Source: Oscillospiraceae bacterium
GTDB taxonomy: Bacteria > Bacillota > Clostridia > Oscillospirales > Acutalibacteraceae
Length of the DNA stretch: 64,000 bases
Reading direction: 5' to 3'
NCBI GenBank assembly: GCA_902769255.1
Contig: CACXOM010000003.1
Coordinates: 1 to 64,000, forward strand
This document shows positions 48,375-57,910 of the stretch, piece after piece. The translations under genes and the position numbers were made by a program. Below the pieces are notes generated by a model that saw only the letters and a program-made list of their open reading frames with translations, searched no databases and was not told where the DNA came from. The stretch's first letter is position 1, and the number at the start of each line of letters is the position of its first letter.

Positions 48375-49361
48375 ATGATAGAAATTAAAAATCTTACAAA
48401 AGATTACGGCGGACATATTGCGGTTGACGATATTTCATTTGTTGTTAATGACTGTGAAATTTTGGGCTTTTTAGGACCAAACGGCGCAGGAAAATCTACC
48501 GCTATGAATATAATTACAGGTTATTTATCAGCTACAAGCGGAAGCGTCAGCGTAAACGGCTATGACGTTTTAGAGCAACCTATTGAGGTGAAAAAAGAAA
48601 TAGGTTATTTGCCTGAGTTACCGCCGTTGTATCTTGATATGACAGTAAAAGAATATCTTAATTTTGTTTTTAATTTAAAAAAGGTAAAACTTCCGAAAGG
48701 TCCTCATATTGAGGAAATTTGTAAACTTGTCGGAATAAAAGACGTTTACCATCGTCTTATCAAAAACTTGTCAAAAGGTTATCGCCAGCGTGTCGGCATT
48801 GCTCAAGCGCTACTCGGCAACCCGAAAGTAATTATTCTTGATGAGCCTACAGTAGGCCTTGACCCGAAACAAATTATTGAAATCAGAAATTTAGTAAGAA
48901 TGTTAGGTAAAAACCATACTGTAATTTTATCATCTCATATTCTTTCTGAAATTCAGGCGGTTTGCGACAGAGTAATTATTATTAACAAAGGCAAAATTGT
49001 TGCTGATGACACACCTGAAAACCTTTCAAATAATCTTTCAAACGACTTGTCGTTATCGGTCGTTTTTGAAGGCGAAAAAGAAAAAATAGTTAAAGAATTA
49101 AAACAGGTAAACGGCATTAAATCTATTGATTTTGTTAAAGAATCAAACGGCGAATGTGAGTTTAACATTGAACCGAGAGCAGGTTATGATATTAGAAAAC
49201 AGCTTTTTGAAACTGCAAGTTTAAACAATTTTGTGATTTTAAAAATGTCTAATAATTCGCTTTCGCTTGAAGATATATTCTTAAAATTGACTGATGAATC
49301 TGTGAGCGCCGATGTTATAAAACGTTCACTAAAAGCTAAAAAAGAAAAGGAGGAAAAATAA
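48375..49361 (+). CDS. ABC transporter ATP-binding protein (GldA/CcmA type)
   Basis: 328 residues. Walker A GPNGAGKST at about 36-44, signature LSKGYRQRVGIAQ near 133, Walker B VIILDEPTVGLDP near 155, H-loop SSHILSE. The C-terminal 100 residues (LSNNLSNDLSLSVVFEGEK onward) form the regulatory extension seen in GldA-like exporters. It drives the permease encoded next, whose ATG overlaps the stop by 1 nt. Confidence 0.92.
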   Translation: MIEIKNLTKDYGGHIAVDDISFVVNDCEILGFLGPNGAGKSTAMNIITGYLSATSGSVSVNGYDVLEQPIEVKKEIGYLPELPPLYLDMTVKEYLNFVFNLKKVKLPKGPHIEEICKLVGIKDVYHRLIKNLSKGYRQRVGIAQALLGNPKVIILDEPTVGLDPKQIIEIRNLVRMLGKNHTVILSSHILSEIQAVCDRVIIINKGKIVADDTPENLSNNLSNDLSLSVVFEGEKEKIVKELKQVNGIKSIDFVKESNGECEFNIEPRAGYDIRKQLFETASLNNFVILKMSNNSLSLEDIFLKLTDESVSADVIKRSLKAKKEKEEK

Positions 49362-50065
49362 TGAGCGCAATAATAAAACGTGAATTAAGAGAATATTTCA
49401 CTCTACCGCTCGGCTATGTCGCTATGGCGGTATTAATCTGTTTTGCAGGCGAATATTATTCGCAAACTTTTTCTTCCGGCGTTTCTAACATTGCTTATGT
49501 GTTTAGTTATTTAATAACGGTTGTTTTGTTTGTTGTTCCGCTTCTTACAATGCGAATGCTCTCTGAAGAAAAACATCAAAAAACCGACCAATTACTTTTC
49601 ACTTCTCCTACAAACATTGCTTCAATTGTTCTTGGTAAATTTTTTGCGGCAATTATTTTCTTTTTGATTTTTGATTTCTTTATGTTAGTTTTGTTTTTAA
49701 ACTATTATATTTTTGGCGCTTCGCCTGATTTTATGGTATTTTTAGGCAATTCAATCGGCTTTATGCTTATTGTAGGTGCATTAATATCAGTCGGCGAATT
49801 TATCAGCGCATTAACCGAAAGTCAGGTTGTAGCCGCTTTGGGCGGTTTCGCCGCTTCGTTTGTATTTTGGGTTATTAACAATGCTTCTCAAAATACCGAT
49901 AATGAAATTTTGTTGAAAATAAGCAATTGGCTCTCTTTTTCACAAAGATACAGCAATTTTGCCGAAGGAATTTTTGATGTTGCAAATTTTGTTTTCTTCT
50001 TAAGCATAACCGCAACATTCCTTTTCTTAACCGTTAGGGTTATAGACAGAAAGCGCTGGGCGTAA
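49361..50065 (+). CDS. ABC-2 type permease (GldF-like)
   Basis: 234 residues, six membrane helices, starting SAIIKRELREYFTLPLGYV with the amphipathic entry helix typical of ABC-2 permeases. TMRMLSEEKHQKTDQLLFTSP after helix 2 is the conserved cytoplasmic loop of the Gld/Nos permease group. Overlaps the ATPase gene by 1 nt. Together with the next two genes it forms a GldA-F-G-like exporter; in non-gliding Clostridia its cargo is unknown. Confidence 0.88.
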   Translation: MSAIIKRELREYFTLPLGYVAMAVLICFAGEYYSQTFSSGVSNIAYVFSYLITVVLFVVPLLTMRMLSEEKHQKTDQLLFTSPTNIASIVLGKFFAAIIFFLIFDFFMLVLFLNYYIFGASPDFMVFLGNSIGFMLIVGALISVGEFISALTESQVVAALGGFAASFVFWVINNASQNTDNEILLKISNWLSFSQRYSNFAEGIFDVANFVFFLSITATFLFLTVRVIDRKRWA

Positions 50066-50082
50066 AAGGGGGAGAAAACAAA

Positions 50083-51672
50083 ATGAAAAAAATGAATTTT
50101 AAAAACTCTTTTTTCAAAAACGAAAAGTTTAAATATAGCGGTCTTTCAACAATAATTGTTGTTGTATTTATTGTTTGCTTAATAGGTGTTAATGTTTTAG
50201 GCTCGTTTTTGTCGGAAAGATTTACAGGCTTTAGTATCGATATGACTTATGATTCGGAATATACCATAAGCGAAAAAAATAAAGAATATATCGAAAAAAT
50301 AGATAAACCGGTTGAAATAGTGGTTACTTGTACCGAAGATTATTATTTAAACGAATATATTTCTTCAATTTCGCAAACTTATACTGATTCTTCAGGTGGT
50401 AAATATTTTAAACAAACAATCGCTCTTTTAAAGAATTATCAAAAAATAAACTCAAATATTACCGTTAAATTTCTTGATTCAAGCAAACCTGACTTTAATA
50501 AATATGCCGACAAGTACTCTGACAGTAACCTCTCTTACGGAGATATTGTTGTCGATTACACTTATAAAACTAAAGACGGAAAAGAAAAAACAAATTATAA
50601 AGTTGTAACTTTTGATGATGTTTATGAAATTGGCACCGATTCTTCGGGCTCTTCAACAGGCGTTATTTCAGGTTCAAACCTTGAAACTTCGGTAACTTCC
50701 GCACTTTATTATGTTATTCAGAAAAACAAAAGTAAAATCGCTTTAATAACCGGTTATGGTAGTGCAGATGTTTCGGATTATGTAAAAACACTTGCAACCG
50801 CAGGTTATGACTATGTTGAAATAAGCGATTTGAATATTGATTCTATTCCTAAAGATGCTACAATGATAATGCTTGCAGCTCCAACAGTTGATTTATCGCA
50901 AAGCGACATTAAAAAGCTCGATGAATTTCTTTTAGGTAAAGCCGGCGATAATAAATTCGACTACGGCACAACCTTTATTTATTTTGCTTCAAGCGTTCAA
51001 AGCAATTTACCTAATCTTGACGCATTCTTAGAAGATTGGGGAATAGGCTTTAAACAAGGCACCGTTTTTGAAACAAATTCAAACAATTGTGGCGAAAGCA
51101 ATACTGACATTCGTTTTGACTTAAATACAGATGATGCTGATAGGTTAGATTTTGTAGATGAGTTAAACTCAAGCTATTATTATATGGCTGATAACAACCG
51201 TCCTATGAAATTACTTTTTGACCAAAAGAGCAAGTTTAATACTTACAGCATTTTAAACACATCTGATTCTTGCGTAATAAGACCTTATAACGTGTCTGAT
51301 AATTGGAGCGCTTCTGATGAAAACACTTCAGTATTCAGCGAAGTTGCACTTTCAAGATACGTTACTGAAGATACCAAGAAAAACACAGCTCGTTTTTCAA
51401 ATGTAATTGCAGTAGCTTCAACCGATTTTATCGGCTCAAACGCATTGTCGGTTGACTACAACGCAAATGTTAGACAGTTGTTGTCGGTAATAAACGGTTG
51501 CGCAGGCAGAGTACAGGAAACTTATGACGTTGAAACAAGAGTAATTGATTATACAAAATTTGAACCAACCGATGTTCAAAGCAATACCGTAAAAATTGTT
51601 TCAAAATATATTGTACCAATTGCTATTGCATTGCTCGGCGTTGTGTTGTTTGTAATTAGAAAAAGAAGATAA
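50083..51672 (+). CDS. GldG-like ABC transporter auxiliary protein
   Basis: 529 residues. One N-terminal helix (about 18-42), a large extracytoplasmic domain (45-500; DMTYDSEYTISEKNKEYIEKIDKPVEIVV, then ALITGYGSADVSDYVKTL), and one C-terminal helix followed by RKRR. This is the layout of the ABC-type uncharacterized transport auxiliary (GldG, PF09822) family. It starts 17 nt after the permease gene, behind GGGGGAGA-like purines. Confidence 0.87.
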   Translation: MKKMNFKNSFFKNEKFKYSGLSTIIVVVFIVCLIGVNVLGSFLSERFTGFSIDMTYDSEYTISEKNKEYIEKIDKPVEIVVTCTEDYYLNEYISSISQTYTDSSGGKYFKQTIALLKNYQKINSNITVKFLDSSKPDFNKYADKYSDSNLSYGDIVVDYTYKTKDGKEKTNYKVVTFDDVYEIGTDSSGSSTGVISGSNLETSVTSALYYVIQKNKSKIALITGYGSADVSDYVKTLATAGYDYVEISDLNIDSIPKDATMIMLAAPTVDLSQSDIKKLDEFLLGKAGDNKFDYGTTFIYFASSVQSNLPNLDAFLEDWGIGFKQGTVFETNSNNCGESNTDIRFDLNTDDADRLDFVDELNSSYYYMADNNRPMKLLFDQKSKFNTYSILNTSDSCVIRPYNVSDNWSASDENTSVFSEVALSRYVTEDTKKNTARFSNVIAVASTDFIGSNALSVDYNANVRQLLSVINGCAGRVQETYDVETRVIDYTKFEPTDVQSNTVKIVSKYIVPIAIALLGVVLFVIRKRR

Positions 51673-51683
51673 GGCGTAATTTT

Positions 51684-53321
51684 ATGGATAAAAATTCATT
51701 TGAAAATTATGAAAAAAGAATTGAAAAAGATTTTGAAAAATCGACTATTTTCAATTCCGAAAAAACAGAAAACAAACCAAATACAAGAAAATCTAATAAC
51801 AGATATATAAAGCTTTTATCTGTTTTGATTTGTATTCTTATAGTTTTTTGCGCTTCAATTTTTGCAATTTCAAAATATTGGCCGGTTGAAACACAAGAGC
51901 AAACCAAAGAGGTTTCTTCTTCGTTTAACTTGACCGATAAAGCGAATGTTGCGCTTGAAAATATGAAAGGTGCAAAAAAAGGTTCAATTTCAAACGTTTC
52001 GAAGATTTATTTCAAAAACGAAAACGGCGAGTTTACTTTAACCCCGTTTAAATCAGGCGAAACGGTAAACTATAAACTTGTAGGTTTTGATAAAGATGTT
52101 CCTGTAAATCAAGATACATTAAACAACTTTTATGACAGCTTGTTCACCGTTTACGCAAACAGTAAATTAGATAGTTCATTTACTGAAAAAGACTGCGGTC
52201 TTGATAAGCCGAGAGTGTTTATTAAAGCTACTTTGGCTGATAATTCTTCGTTTACAATAAAAATCGGTAAATCCTCGCCAATGAGCGACAGATATTATAT
52301 TTCAACTTCGCTAAAGAAAGGAATTTATGTAACCGATTGTGATGTTTACGAAATTTTTTCGGTTAGCAAAAATGATTTAGTCGGAGTAGATTTGTTAAAA
52401 GCCGTTTCGCAAAATGATAATAATTCCGAATATTTTGCAAATGAAAAGCTTAGTTATTTTGACACAATAACTTTAAAAGGTGATAAATTTAAAAACCAAA
52501 CAAAACTTTCTTATAAAGATACTGATAAAGACGTAATGGTTTATTTTATTGATAAACCTATTGAAACTTACGCTTCTGATTCGAGCATTGAAACGCTTTT
52601 AGAGCCACTTGCAAACGGACTTAGCGCAGAATCTGCTTTAAAAATCAAGCCAAATTCGGCAGATAAGAAAAAATACGGTCTTGAAAAACCATATCTTGAA
52701 GTAAATTATAAGCTTGGAAAAAGTTATAAAATAAAATTCGGCAAACCCGGCGGTTTTAAAGCTGATTATGTAACTTGTATGGTTGAAAACGTACCTGTTG
52801 TATATCTTGTTCCTTCAAACTCGGTAGGTTTTATCGACTGGTCGATAGACGATTTAAGATATAACATTCTCTATGCAAAAAATATTGAAAATATTAAGTC
52901 GTTGACTACTGAATACAACGGCAAAACCTATAAATATAATTTAAGTTTTGATAAAGCTACAGAAGAAACAGATGAGCTTTCATCAGGCGAAGAGGTGCTA
53001 ACAGTTCTTCTTGATAATGCACCAGTAAACGCCGATGATTTTAAAACCGACTACCAGCGTCTTTCAATGGCTTCGGCTACTAAATATTTAGGCGAAAACA
53101 AAACATTATCAGTAAAACCAACTTTAAAAATAACAATTAAACTAAAAGGCAATAAAACTGATGTAATAACTTATCAAAAATATAACGACAACTATTATTT
53201 GCATAAGTTAAACGGCATAGGTGACGAGCTTATTCCGGCAAGAACGGTTGATTCGCTTATTAAGAATTATGAAAGACTCAGAAAAGGCGAAAAAGTAGTA
53301 TCGCCTAATAACCAACAATAA
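51684..53321 (+). CDS. DUF4340-containing membrane-anchored protein
   Basis: 545 residues. A charged cytoplasmic start (about 1-45), one helix (about 47-68; YIKLLSVLICILIVFCASIFA), then a long outer domain with two similar units: the segments CGLDKPRVFIKATLADNSSF and YGLEKPYLEVNYKLGKSYKI, each followed by a KFGKP/KIGKSSP turn, match the DUF4340 repeat. DUF4340 proteins regularly accompany GldG-type genes, and it lies 11 nt after one here. Its role is unknown; probably part of the same envelope complex. Confidence 0.82.
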   Translation: MDKNSFENYEKRIEKDFEKSTIFNSEKTENKPNTRKSNNRYIKLLSVLICILIVFCASIFAISKYWPVETQEQTKEVSSSFNLTDKANVALENMKGAKKGSISNVSKIYFKNENGEFTLTPFKSGETVNYKLVGFDKDVPVNQDTLNNFYDSLFTVYANSKLDSSFTEKDCGLDKPRVFIKATLADNSSFTIKIGKSSPMSDRYYISTSLKKGIYVTDCDVYEIFSVSKNDLVGVDLLKAVSQNDNNSEYFANEKLSYFDTITLKGDKFKNQTKLSYKDTDKDVMVYFIDKPIETYASDSSIETLLEPLANGLSAESALKIKPNSADKKKYGLEKPYLEVNYKLGKSYKIKFGKPGGFKADYVTCMVENVPVVYLVPSNSVGFIDWSIDDLRYNILYAKNIENIKSLTTEYNGKTYKYNLSFDKATEETDELSSGEEVLTVLLDNAPVNADDFKTDYQRLSMASATKYLGENKTLSVKPTLKITIKLKGNKTDVITYQKYNDNYYLHKLNGIGDELIPARTVDSLIKNYERLRKGEKVVSPNNQQ

Positions 53322-53344
53322 TTTTGGAGGACTTTAAAGGGAAA

Positions 53345-54619
53345 ATGATAATTTCTGAAATTGCAAACGGCGTTGAAGGTTGTTTTATAAAATCAAACAA
53401 ATTTAAAACATCTTCAATAAGCGTTAATATGTTCATTCCTGCTGATGAAAAGGCAGTCAGCGCATATTCGTTGTTATATTTGATTTTGACCGATTCAACA
53501 AAAGATTATCCCGATTACACTTCGCTTAACAAAGCGTTGAAAAATCTTTATAACGCTTCGCTTTTCGGCGGTGTTCAAAAATTCGGCGATATGCGAATGG
53601 TCAAATTCGGAATTTCTGTTTTAGATGATAATTTCACCCTTTCAGGCGAAAAAATTTCAAATATGGCGGCTGATTTGTTGCTTGGCGCAATATTCAATCC
53701 GCTTTTGGAAAACTCAAAATTCAAACAAGAAGTTTTTGAAAACAGCAAGCGCATTTTAATTGACACAATTAACGCCCAAATTAACGAAAAACGTGGTTAT
53801 GCAATTTCTAAAACCGAAAATGCAATGTTTGAAAACGAGCCTGCGAGTATTCAAAACAACGGTACTGTAAAAACAGTTGAAAGTTTAACTAATGAAGATA
53901 TCGTTGAAGCTCATAAAACGCTTTTGCAAAACTCTTTTGTGCGTATAAATGTTATTTCGCAAAACGAGCCTAAAGCGGTTTTTGAAAGATTTAAAGAATA
54001 TTTTAACTTACTCGAAAGAAAAGTTGAAAAGAAAAATCTTACAACTTTTCATAAAACCGCAGGCGAGATTAAGCATTTAGAAGAAAAAATGAATGTTACA
54101 CAAGGCAAACTTTGCTTAGGCTTTACGCTAAAAACAGGCGAAACAAGGCAAGAAGTTGCAAATTCGGCGGTATTTGTCGACATCTTCGGCGGCGGCCCTT
54201 ATTCAAAGCTTTTTACAAATGTAAGAGAAAAGCAAAGCCTTTGTTACTATTGTGCCGCTCGCCTTAATTCCAAAAAAGGTGCGTTTATTGTCGACAGCGG
54301 TATTTTAGAAGAAAATAAAGATAAAGCCTATAACGGCATTTTAGAGCAGTTAAAAGAAATTCAAAACGGCAATTTGTCTGAAGAAGAGGTTAATTCTTCA
54401 AAAATCGCTTTAGTTGATTCTTTAGGCTCTTATAACGACCAAACCGCAACGCTCGATTCTTGGTATGCGGTATCAACCTTTAATGACGGCGAAACTATTG
54501 AAGATTATGCTAATTTAATTAAAAATGTTACCGTTGACGATGTAATAGCCGTTGCAAATTCGGTAAAACTTGACACAGTTTATTTTTTAGGTAAATCAAA
54601 GGAGGAAAATAATGATTAA
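53345..54619 (+). CDS. M16-family peptidase homolog, non-catalytic partner (YmfF-like)
   Basis: 424 residues from ATG 53345; a TTG at 53324 in frame would add 7 residues, and GGAGG lies at 53328-53332. Two M16 half-domains can be seen, the second with LGFTLKTGETRQEV, FGGGPYSKLFTNVREKQSLCYY. The position where active enzymes have HXXEH reads SLLYLILTD, so zinc ligands are missing. It overlaps the following active-type M16 gene by 8 nt, the usual inactive/active pair of Firmicutes. Confidence 0.85.
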   Translation: MIISEIANGVEGCFIKSNKFKTSSISVNMFIPADEKAVSAYSLLYLILTDSTKDYPDYTSLNKALKNLYNASLFGGVQKFGDMRMVKFGISVLDDNFTLSGEKISNMAADLLLGAIFNPLLENSKFKQEVFENSKRILIDTINAQINEKRGYAISKTENAMFENEPASIQNNGTVKTVESLTNEDIVEAHKTLLQNSFVRINVISQNEPKAVFERFKEYFNLLERKVEKKNLTTFHKTAGEIKHLEEKMNVTQGKLCLGFTLKTGETRQEVANSAVFVDIFGGGPYSKLFTNVREKQSLCYYCAARLNSKKGAFIVDSGILEENKDKAYNGILEQLKEIQNGNLSEEEVNSSKIALVDSLGSYNDQTATLDSWYAVSTFNDGETIEDYANLIKNVTVDDVIAVANSVKLDTVYFLGKSKEENND

Positions 54620-55880
54620 AACATATAAAAACTCCTTAATAAACGAGCAGGTAAAGGTTTACAAACATAAATCAGGACTTGAAGTTTATGTTTGCGAAAA
54701 GCCCGAATTTTCATCGAGTTTTGCTATTTTCGGCACTCGCTACGGCTCAATTGATACTAAATTTTCGGTAAACGGCGGTAAAATAACCGAAGTTCCCGAA
54801 GGCATTGCGCATTATCTCGAACATAAATTATTCGAGTCTGAAGAACTTGACGCTTTTGCTCGCTTTGCAAAAACCGGTGCAAGCGCAAACGCTTTCACCT
54901 CGTTTGACAGAACTTGCTATTTATTCTCTTGTTCAACAAATTTTGAAGAAAACTTTAAAATTTTGCTTGATTTTGTGCAACACCCTTATTTCACCGAAGA
55001 AACGGTTAGAAAAGAGCAGGGAATTATCGGGCAAGAAATTCAAATGTATGATGATTCTGCGCCTTGGCAGGTGCTTATGAATTTGTTAGGCGCTTTATAC
55101 AAAGAGCACCCTATTAGAATTGACATTGCCGGAACGGTAGAATCAATCGCAAAAATCAATGCCGATTTGCTTTATGACTGCTACAACACATTTTACAATT
55201 TAAATAATATGTTCATCTGCGTTGCAGGTAATATAGATGCTCAAAATGTATTTGATTTGTGCGATAAATTGTTGCAAACCAAAGAGCCTGTCGAAATTCA
55301 AAGGTTTATGCCGAAAGAAGAAAATCAGGTTGAAAAAGAAAAAGTCGAAGTAACATTGCCTGTAAGCAAGCCTTTGTTTGCAATAGGTTTTAAAGAAAAA
55401 TGCGAAAACCCTACGAAAACGCTTAAAGAAAAAGTGTTATCCGAAATAATTTTAAAATGTATTTTCGGTAATGATTCTCTTCTTTACAAAGAGTTGTTTG
55501 ATTCAAAATTAATTAACGACTCTTTCGGCGCCGAATATTTTAACGGCTACGGTTACGCTTGCTCGATTATCGAGGGCGAATCCGATTACCCCGAAAAAGT
55601 TAAAGAAGTTATTAACCGCTATTTAAACACTTATCTTGAAAAAGGCATTTTAGAAGAAGATATTAAAAGAGCGGTAAAGGTTTATTATTCAGAAGAAGTT
55701 TGCGGTTTTAACAGCGCAGAAAACATTGTTATGAATATGGTTGAGTGCGCTTTTAATAAAACAGAAGTTTTTGAAGAATTTGATATTATCAAAAACATTA
55801 CACAAGAAGATGTCGCAAAGCGTCTTAAAGAAATGTTTGATATTAGCAATTCTTCAATTTCAATAGTAAACAAAGAATAA
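54612..55880 (+). CDS. M16-family zinc peptidase (YmfH-like)
   Basis: 422 residues. The inverted zinc motif HYLEH in GIAHYLEHKLFES at about residue 62-73, SANAFTSFDRTCY and the later Glu in KEQGIIGQEIQMY match M16 peptidases such as YmfH. It probably works as a dimer with the preceding inactive homolog on short peptides in the cytoplasm. AAAGGAGG precedes the ATG inside the upstream gene. lgt follows after 14 nt. Confidence 0.9.
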   Translation: MIKTYKNSLINEQVKVYKHKSGLEVYVCEKPEFSSSFAIFGTRYGSIDTKFSVNGGKITEVPEGIAHYLEHKLFESEELDAFARFAKTGASANAFTSFDRTCYLFSCSTNFEENFKILLDFVQHPYFTEETVRKEQGIIGQEIQMYDDSAPWQVLMNLLGALYKEHPIRIDIAGTVESIAKINADLLYDCYNTFYNLNNMFICVAGNIDAQNVFDLCDKLLQTKEPVEIQRFMPKEENQVEKEKVEVTLPVSKPLFAIGFKEKCENPTKTLKEKVLSEIILKCIFGNDSLLYKELFDSKLINDSFGAEYFNGYGYACSIIEGESDYPEKVKEVINRYLNTYLEKGILEEDIKRAVKVYYSEEVCGFNSAENIVMNMVECAFNKTEVFEEFDIIKNITQEDVAKRLKEMFDISNSSISIVNKE

Positions 55881-55894
55881 GGAGAAAGCAAAAA

Positions 55895-56779
55895 ATGATG
55901 AATTACAATTTGTTCGGCTGGGAATTTCAGTTTAATCCCGTTGCCTTTTCAATAAAAGGCTGGGGCGTTTATTGGTACGGAATAATTATTACTTTAGGCT
56001 TTGTTCTCGCCGTTATTTACGGCATAAAAAGAGCACCGAAATTTGGCGTTAATCCCGACAGGTTAATCGACTGTATTTTGGTAACCGCACCGCTTTCAAT
56101 TCTCGGCGCAAGACTCTATTATGTAGTTTTCGGCGATATTTCATTTAACCAGTTTTTTAATATTCATCAAGGCGGACTTGCAATTTACGGTGCAACAATT
56201 ACCGCAATTGTAATAGGTGCATTAATGTGCAAACTTCGCAAAGTTAACATTTTGTCAGCGCTTGACTTAACCGCACTTGGCTTTTTGCTTGCACAGTCAA
56301 TCGGCAGATGGGGCAATTTTATCAATCAAGAGGCTTACGGTAGCGTAACAGGAAGCTCATGGTTCGGCATCTCGGGCGATAAAATCATTGAAGAAATGGA
56401 TACTGACCAATTGGTTCACCCTTGCTTTTTATATGAATCGCTTTGGTGCATTATCGGTTTTGTTATTTTGCACTTTATTTCTAAAAAGAGAAAGTTTGTC
56501 GGCGAAATCGGTGTGTTATACTTAATTTGGTACGGTTTAGGCAGATTTTTCATCGAATATTTGCGTACCGACTCGCTTTTCGGCGGCAGCGTAAAAGTTT
56601 CTATGCTTTTATCGGCAATATTGGTTGTTTTAGGCGCAGTATTGCTTGTTATCGGCTTGAAAAAATCAGGCAATACTAACGATGAGAAAAAATATGTTGA
56701 AGTATTCGATAAAGTCGAAGAAACAATAAGTATTGAAAATGAAGAAAAGAGCGGTGAAGAAAATGGCGACAATAATTGA
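55895..56779 (+). CDS. lgt: Prolipoprotein diacylglyceryl transferase
   Basis: 294 residues, seven helices. WGVYWYGIIITLGF, LYYVVFGD, HQGGLAIYGA and the key GRWGNFINQEAYGSVTG (Lgt signature near 140) plus YLIWYGLGRFFIEYLRTDSL identify Lgt, which adds diacylglycerol to the lipobox Cys of lipoproteins. The C-terminal 35 residues are an extra acidic tail. The end overlaps folD by 17 nt. AAGGAGAAA before the start. Confidence 0.95.
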   Translation: MMNYNLFGWEFQFNPVAFSIKGWGVYWYGIIITLGFVLAVIYGIKRAPKFGVNPDRLIDCILVTAPLSILGARLYYVVFGDISFNQFFNIHQGGLAIYGATITAIVIGALMCKLRKVNILSALDLTALGFLLAQSIGRWGNFINQEAYGSVTGSSWFGISGDKIIEEMDTDQLVHPCFLYESLWCIIGFVILHFISKKRKFVGEIGVLYLIWYGLGRFFIEYLRTDSLFGGSVKVSMLLSAILVVLGAVLLVIGLKKSGNTNDEKKYVEVFDKVEETISIENEEKSGEENGDNN

Positions 56780-57617
56780 CGGAAAATTAGTTTCAAAAGC
56801 TGTAAAACAAGGCGTTGCAAACGAGGTTGAAAGTTTAAAACAAAAGGGAATAACACCCGGCCTTGCAGTAATAATCGTTGGTGATGACCCTGCTTCGAGA
56901 GTTTATGTAAATAATAAGAAAAAGGCTTGCGCTGAAGTAGGTTTTTATTCCGAAGAATATGCATTGCCTGCTGAAACCACTATGGAAGAACTCTTGGAAG
57001 TTATTGATGTATTAAACAAAAGAGTTGACATAAATGGTATTTTATGTCAACTTCCTTTGCCAAAGCATTTAGATGAAAAAGCGGTTATTGATTACATAGA
57101 TTCAAAAAAAGATGTTGACGCTTTTTCGCCTGTAAATGTAGGTAAAATTATGATTGGCGACTATGACTTTTTGCCTTGCACACCTGCGGGTGTTATGGAA
57201 TTGCTTAGTTACTACAACATTGAGGTTGAGGGCAAAGAATGTGTTGTAATTGGCAGAAGCAATATTGTAGGCAAACCTATGTCAATGTTGTTGCTTCATA
57301 AAAACGGCACAGTTACAGTTTGCCATTCACGCACCAAAAATTTAAAAGAGGTAACAAAAAGAGCTGATATTTTAGTTGCGGCAGTCGGCGTTGCCGAATT
57401 CGTTACCGCTGATATGGTAAAAGAAGGCGCTGTCGTAATTGATGTCGGAATGAACAGAAAAGAAGGCAAACTTTGTGGCGATGTAAAATTTGACGAGGTA
57501 TCACAAAAAGCGTCTTTCATTACACCTGTTCCGGGTGGAGTAGGTCCTATGACAATAGGAATGTTAATGAAAAACACTTTAAAAGCTGCAAAATTGCACA
57601 ACAATATTCAAGATTAG
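56763..57617 (+). CDS. folD: Methylenetetrahydrofolate dehydrogenase/cyclohydrolase
   Basis: 284 residues from ATG 56763 (an upstream in-frame TTG lies deep in lgt). VGDDPASRVYVNNKKKAC with the catalytic Lys, GILCQLPLPKHL, DVDAFSPVNVG, CTPAGVMELL, VIGRSNIVGKPMSMLL and PGGVGPMTIGML are complete FolD signatures. The enzyme interconverts methylene-, methenyl- and formyl-THF, feeding purine and methionine synthesis. Normal length. Confidence 0.96.
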   Translation: MATIIDGKLVSKAVKQGVANEVESLKQKGITPGLAVIIVGDDPASRVYVNNKKKACAEVGFYSEEYALPAETTMEELLEVIDVLNKRVDINGILCQLPLPKHLDEKAVIDYIDSKKDVDAFSPVNVGKIMIGDYDFLPCTPAGVMELLSYYNIEVEGKECVVIGRSNIVGKPMSMLLLHKNGTVTVCHSRTKNLKEVTKRADILVAAVGVAEFVTADMVKEGAVVIDVGMNRKEGKLCGDVKFDEVSQKASFITPVPGGVGPMTIGMLMKNTLKAAKLHNNIQD

Positions 57618-57630
57618 GAGAAACAAATTT

Positions 57631-57900
57631 ATGAAAGCAGTAATTTCGGTTATCGGTAAAGATACAGTAGGAATTTTAGCAAAAGTTTCGTCAAAATGCG
57701 CTGATTACGGCGTAAATATTGACGATGTTACTCAAACGGTTATGCAAGATATTTTTACAATGATTATGCTTGCTGATGTTTCAAATTGCAAAATTGATTT
57801 TAACAAATTTTCTGATGAAATGCAGTCTTTAGGCGAAGAAATGGGAATGAAAATCCATGTTATGCACGAAGACATTTTCAATTCAATGCACAGAATTTAA
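57631..57900 (+). CDS. ACT-domain protein (UPF0237)
   Basis: 89 residues, a single ACT domain beginning KAVISVIGKDTVGILAKVSS with DDVTQTVMQDIFTMIM in the middle. This matches the UPF0237 family, which is nearly always next to a UPF0210 gene, as here (10 nt downstream). An amino-acid or small-ligand sensing role is likely but unproven. GGAGAAA ribosome site. Confidence 0.92.
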   Translation: MKAVISVIGKDTVGILAKVSSKCADYGVNIDDVTQTVMQDIFTMIMLADVSNCKIDFNKFSDEMQSLGEEMGMKIHVMHEDIFNSMHRI

Positions 57901-57910
57901 GGGGTAAAAT

